Positions 61,083-64,000 of a stretch of DNA of 64,000 nt are shown here, one piece after another; position 1 is the stretch's first letter, and each line of letters opens with the position of its first letter. Location: assembly GCF_000442315.1 (NCBI RefSeq), contig NZ_KE557322.1, positions 82,067-146,066 of the forward strand, in the 5' to 3' direction. Both the position numbers and the translations under genes were made by a program. The notes below the pieces were generated by a model. The model was not told the origin of the DNA, made no database searches, and saw nothing but the letters and a program-made list of their open reading frames with translations. Source of the DNA: Rubellimicrobium thermophilum DSM 16684. GTDB taxonomy: Bacteria > Pseudomonadota > Alphaproteobacteria > Rhodobacterales > Rhodobacteraceae.

Positions 61083-61105
61083 CGCCCCCGGCCGGGCCGG
61101 GGGCG
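61083..61105. terminator. Bidirectional hairpin after gyrB
   Basis: CGCCCCCGGC (61083-61092) and GCCGGGGGCG (61096-61105) form a perfect 10-bp stem over CGG, between convergent gyrB and the L,D-transpeptidase gene. There is no T tract. Confidence 0.6.
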
Positions 61106-61133
61106 CGAGCGATTCCGCCAGGCACCGGCCTTG

Positions 61134-61745
61134 TCAGATCAGAAGCACCTGCGTGCCGACCTTGGCGAGCTGGAAGAGTTCGGCGATATGTTCGTTGTAG
61201 AGGCCGATGCAGCCATTCGACGAACGCCGCCCGATCTTGCGCGTGTCATGCGTGCCGTGGATGCGGTAGTATTGCCAGCTCAGATAGAGCGCATAGGGGC
61301 CGAGGGGATTCATCGGATCCCCGCCGGGGACGAATTCCGGCCAGTCCGGGTTGCGCTCGCGCATGGAGGGGGTGGGGCGCCAGGGCGGATTGACGACCTT
61401 GTCCACCACCTCGGTCCGGCCAAGCCGGGTCAGTTCCTCGTTGAGGGGAATGGATGTCGGGTAGAGACGGTAGATCGTGCCGTCCTCGCTCCAGAAGTGG
61501 AGTGCGCGCGACTGAAGGTCGCACAGGATCGCGCCGTTGGTCAGGCTGCTGAAATGGGGCCGCCAGTCCTGCGCCCGGAAGCTCGAGATGTTGTGGCGCA
61601 CGGTCGAGGAGACATCCCCCCTCCATCTCTGTCGAATTCGCCTGCTGGGCCAGAGCCGGTGCGGCAAGTCCCGTCGCCCCGGCGGCCAGGGCGCTGCGCC
61701 CGTGCCCAGAAGCCGCCGGCGGCTCCAGAGCGAATCGTCTGCCAT
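61134..61745 (-). CDS. L,D-transpeptidase (YkuD), Tat-type signal hidden by compensated frameshifts
   Basis: Periplasmic peptidoglycan cross-linking or lipoprotein-attaching enzyme. The catalytic region is YYRIHGTHDTRKIGRRSSNGCIGLYNEHI with the His and Cys of the YkuD domain. The N-terminus MADDSLWSRRRLLGTGA is a twin-arginine signal, but from there to DVSSTVRHNISSF the sequence is scrambled: a base is missing near 61690-61692 and one is extra in the C run ending at 61621. The other frame reads ALAAGATGLAAPALAQQA, a normal signal peptide with AQA-type cleavage. Confidence 0.9.
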   Translation of the reverse strand: MADDSLWSRRRLLGTGAAPWPPGRRDLPHRLWPSRRIRQRWRGDVSSTVRHNISSFRAQDWRPHFSSLTNGAILCDLQSRALHFWSEDGTIYRLYPTSIPLNEELTRLGRTEVVDKVVNPPWRPTPSMRERNPDWPEFVPGGDPMNPLGPYALYLSWQYYRIHGTHDTRKIGRRSSNGCIGLYNEHIAELFQLAKVGTQVLLI

Positions 61746-61935
61746 GCCTCGCCCTCCATGGTCTTGTGGGATTCTGCAGGGTGGTTACAGACAGGCAGGG
61801 GGGGGAGTCAATTCAAGCTCGCGTCAACGCGAGCGATCCTGTCCGCGATGGGGTTTGAACGCCGCAGCGGCTGCCGCTATGGAGACCACCGGCATCGATG
61901 CCGGATCACGGGCGCAGGGGACAAGAGGGCAGGGC

Positions 61936-62520
61936 ATGGCAGCGACAGACGGGTCTGCGGCAGAGGCAGCATGGACAGGCGCGCCTGGCCGGCGCGGGGT
62001 CCTGGCGCTTCTGGCGCTGACGGGGCTTTCGGCCTGCGGGGGGGGGCTGGGGCCCTTCGGGGCCCCGCCGCCGGCCGTGCCGATGGGCTCGGACGGGTTG
62101 CCCCTGCCCACGCTGTGGCGCATCACCGAGGTCGAGGCGCAGGCCATCCCCTTCCGCATGCAGGAGGGGCTGAACGCCCTGCGTCGCGCCCGCGGCGTGC
62201 CGCCGGTGACGCTCGACCCCCTGCTCAACACCGCCGCCGCGACCCACAGCCGCGACATGAGCGTGCAGAACCGGCCATGGCATTTCGGCTCGGACGGTTC
62301 GTCCCCGCTCGACCGGCTGCGCCGGGTCGGCTATCCCGGCAGCCTCGTGGGCGAGGTGATCTCGGAAACCTACGAGAACGATACCACGACGCTGGCGGCC
62401 TGGGCTGCCGAACCCGCCACGCGCGAGGTGATCCTGAATCCGGCGGCCCGGCGAATGGGCATCGGCTGGTTCCAGGAGCCCGAGGGCCGCATCTGGTGGA
62501 CGATGGTCCTGGGCGCCTGA
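61936..62520 (+). CDS. CAP/SCP-domain lipoprotein
   Basis: A secreted CAP (cysteine-rich secretory/PR-1) domain protein. Signal peptide with RRGVLALLALTGLSACGGG (lipobox LSAC). CAP motifs: LNALRRARGVPPVTLDPLLN, AAATHSRDMSVQN, the His in PWHFGSDGSSPLDR, VGEVISETYEN and the C-terminal GIGWFQEPEGRIWWTMVLG. ATG at 61936 gives a short n-region; 61879 is an alternative. Function unknown, probably at the outer membrane. Divergent from the preceding L,D-transpeptidase and convergent with the next. Confidence 0.87.
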   Translation: MAATDGSAAEAAWTGAPGRRGVLALLALTGLSACGGGLGPFGAPPPAVPMGSDGLPLPTLWRITEVEAQAIPFRMQEGLNALRRARGVPPVTLDPLLNTAAATHSRDMSVQNRPWHFGSDGSSPLDRLRRVGYPGSLVGEVISETYENDTTTLAAWAAEPATREVILNPAARRMGIGWFQEPEGRIWWTMVLGA

Positions 62521-62577
62521 GAGCCTGCGGACGGGATGCAGGCCCCGAATGGGCCTCGTCCCCGGCTGTCGCCGCCT

Positions 62578-63075
62578 TCAGGGGAAGATGTGGATGGGCG
62601 TGCCGTCCTGCACCATGGCATAGATCTCTTCCATCTCGCGGTTGCTGACGGCGATGCAGCCGGCTGTCCAGTCCCGATCGCGGCGCCGTTCGCGCGGCGT
62701 GCCATGGATGAAGATGTCTCCGCCCGGATCCACGCCCAGCGCCGCGGCGCGGGCACGGTCCTCGGCATTGGGATAGGAGATGCCGATCGACAGGTGATAG
62801 GCCGAGTTCGGGTTGCGCCGGTCGATGACATAGGATCCCTCGGGCGTCCGCCCGTCGCCGGCCTGGATCTTGTGGCCCACGGGATTGCTGCCCAGCTCGA
62901 TGGCAAAGCTGCGCAGCACGCGGTCGCCATGCATCAGATCCATCCGCCGCTCGGCCTTGTAGACGCGGATGCTGGTCACGGCCGGACCGCGATAGTGGCG
63001 GAACTTGGACCGCGGCGCACAGGCCCCGAGGGGGAGCGCCACGCCCGCCAGGAGAAGGGAACGTCGGGTGATCAC
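62578..63075 (-). CDS. L,D-transpeptidase (YkuD) lipoprotein
   Basis: Second YkuD enzyme of the window. GTG at 63075 gives a lipoprotein signal ITRRSLLLAGVALPLGACAP; the domain has IELGSNPVGHKIQAGDGRTP, YHLSIGISYPN and the catalytic HGT with DWTAGCIAVSNREMEEIY. A more upstream Met at 63120 would lengthen the signal and is less likely. About 165 residues. Same general family as the gene at 61.1 kb but clearly different in sequence. Confidence 0.9.
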   Translation of the reverse strand: MITRRSLLLAGVALPLGACAPRSKFRHYRGPAVTSIRVYKAERRMDLMHGDRVLRSFAIELGSNPVGHKIQAGDGRTPEGSYVIDRRNPNSAYHLSIGISYPNAEDRARAAALGVDPGGDIFIHGTPRERRRDRDWTAGCIAVSNREMEEIYAMVQDGTPIHIFP

Positions 63076-63147
63076 TGTCGCCTGCCCGGTCTGGTGCCGT
63101 TCACCCCGAGGATAGCGCAAGCTTCGCCCTCGGGCGAGGGGAACGGA

Positions 63148-64000
63148 TCAGGGACGGACGAAGCGCGCGGCAAGCTCCACATGGGGCGACCAGCGGAACT
63201 GATCCACGACCGTCACAGTCCCCATCCGGTAGCCTGCCGCCACAAGGCGGCGGGCATCGCGTGCAAAGCTCGCCGGGTTGCAGGAGACATAGGCCACGAC
63301 CGGCACCGCCGAGGCCGCGAGGGCGGCGATCTGCGCCTCGGCTCCGGCGCGGGGCGGATCGATCACCACGGCGTCGAAGCGGCGCAGCGCGTCCGGATCG
63401 AGCGGGCGGCGGAACAGGTCGCGGGCTTCGGCCGTCAGGCGCCGCAGGCCCCCGGCCTCGCGCCAGCCCGCCGCGAGCGCCTGCGTCATGGCGCGGTCCC
63501 CCTCGACGGCGTGGATCTCGGCGGTCTCGCTCAGCGGCAGGGCGAAGGTGCCCACCCCCGCGAAGAGATCGGCGATCCGCCCGGCGCCGGCGGTCGCCTC
63601 GCGCACGAAGGCCAGAAGCGCGGCCTCCCCCTCGCGCGTGGGCTGGAGGAAGGCGCCGGGGGGCGGGACGACACGGGCGCGCCCCATCGCCTGCCAGGGG
63701 GGGCGCGGACTGGGCCAGCAGCTCGTCCGCCCAACTCAGCCGCGCCACCCCGGCCTGCCGGGCCCAGGCCGCGGCCTCGGCCCGCAGCGCGGCCTCGGCC
63801 GGCCGTCCCTCTTCGATCAGCACATCGGCGCCCGCCGGCGATTCGGTCAGGATCAGTGTCACCTCGGCCGAACGCGAGGCCACGAGCGTCACAAGATCGA
63901 GCAGCGCCGGCCGCAGCGCCATCAGACCCGGCGTCAGGATCAGGCAATGGGGGGCATCCACCACCGTCCTCGAGGCGCGGGCGTGAAAGCCCAGCATCGC
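63148..64000 (-). CDS. Class I SAM-dependent RNA methyltransferase, RumA/TrmA type (partial, frameshifted)
   Basis: 5-methyluridine-type RNA methyltransferase. Motifs: FLQPTREGEAALLAFVREA, SAM site IADLFAGVGTFALPLSE, VIDPPRAGAEAQIAAL, and the catalytic Cys region VVAYVSCNPASFARDA, ending DQFRWSPHVELAARFVR. The upstream frame (LGFHARASRTVVDAPHCLIL) continues past the right edge, so the N-terminal TRAM part and Fe-S cysteines are not seen. One extra base in the G run 63697-63703 breaks the frame; removing it reads SAPPWQAMGRARVVPPPGAF. The exact target cannot be told. Confidence 0.9.

Noticed and set aside
62540-62556. AGGCCC-CGAAT-GGGCCT hairpin between the CAP gene and the second L,D-transpeptidase
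   Set aside because: Only six pairs without a T tract; similar hairpins arise often by chance at this GC content.

Overview
The window is about 64 kb of very GC-rich alphaproteobacterial chromosome, almost certainly Rhodobacteraceae/Paracoccaceae. The basis is the RegA-SenC-RegB redox regulon beside ahcY, a DivL-like PAS protein upstream of tsaE-amgK-murU-addB-addA-trxA, HemJ beside rho, mnmE-mnmG-rsmG-parA-parB, and the layout maf-aroE-coaE-dnaQ-secB-Tim44-mltA, which matches the origin-proximal gene order of Caulobacter and Rhodobacterales. Two perfect parS sites (TGTTTCACGTGAAACA), parAB, dnaA, dnaN, recF and gyrB lie in the same window, so it covers the neighbourhood of the chromosomal replication origin.

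Layout. 1-2.3 kb: glpD (cut by the left edge) and divergent glpR, with tandem GlpR-type operators between them. 2.3-7.5 kb: a leftward urease operon ureD-A-B-C-E-F-G. 7.9 kb: tRNA-Thr(CGU). 8-12.1 kb: a leftward haem/envelope cluster hemD, mitofilin-like, HemY-like. 12.2-14.7 kb: tsaD-gpsA-EVE. 14.7-19.7 kb: ahcY, an HD hydrolase, a parS site, then regA, senC and divergent regB. 19.8-33.4 kb: a divL-like gene behind a perfect CtrA box, then tsaE-amgK-murU-addB-addA, trxA, hslV and hslU, the last behind a second CtrA box. 33.4-37.5 kb: phosphoesterase, lipid kinase-like, Smr, mltA, Tim44-like. 37.7-39 kb: fxsA and secB. 39-41.8 kb: maf-aroE-coaE-dnaQ leftward. 41.79-42.14 kb: a non-coding gap that is my best oriC candidate. 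42.1-49.5 kb: hemJ, rho, mnmE, mnmG, rsmG, parA, parB. 49.5-53.4 kb: ubiB/ubiE leftward, mutM and rpsT rightward. 54.1-61.1 kb: dnaA-dnaN-recF-VOC-gyrB. 61.1-64 kb: two L,D-transpeptidases flanking a CAP lipoprotein, then an RNA methyltransferase cut by the right edge.

How it works together: genes run outward on both sides of the maf/hemJ gap; ParA/ParB and the two parS sites would segregate the origin; DnaA, DnaN, RecF and GyrB start and sustain replication; CtrA boxes at divL and upstream of hslU suggest cell-cycle control of parts of the region; RegA/RegB/SenC provide redox control.

A dominant property is sequence quality. At least 21 protein genes, many of them essential (dnaA, dnaN, parA, parB, aroE, hemD), carry single-base gains or losses, mostly in G/C runs, and several are compensated a few dozen bases later so that the ORF stays open but encodes a scrambled stretch. 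I read these as consensus errors, not pseudogenes, and give gene spans across them. I found no convincing undescribed multi-gene system; the most interesting items are the regulatory and origin-related DNA sites and repeats.
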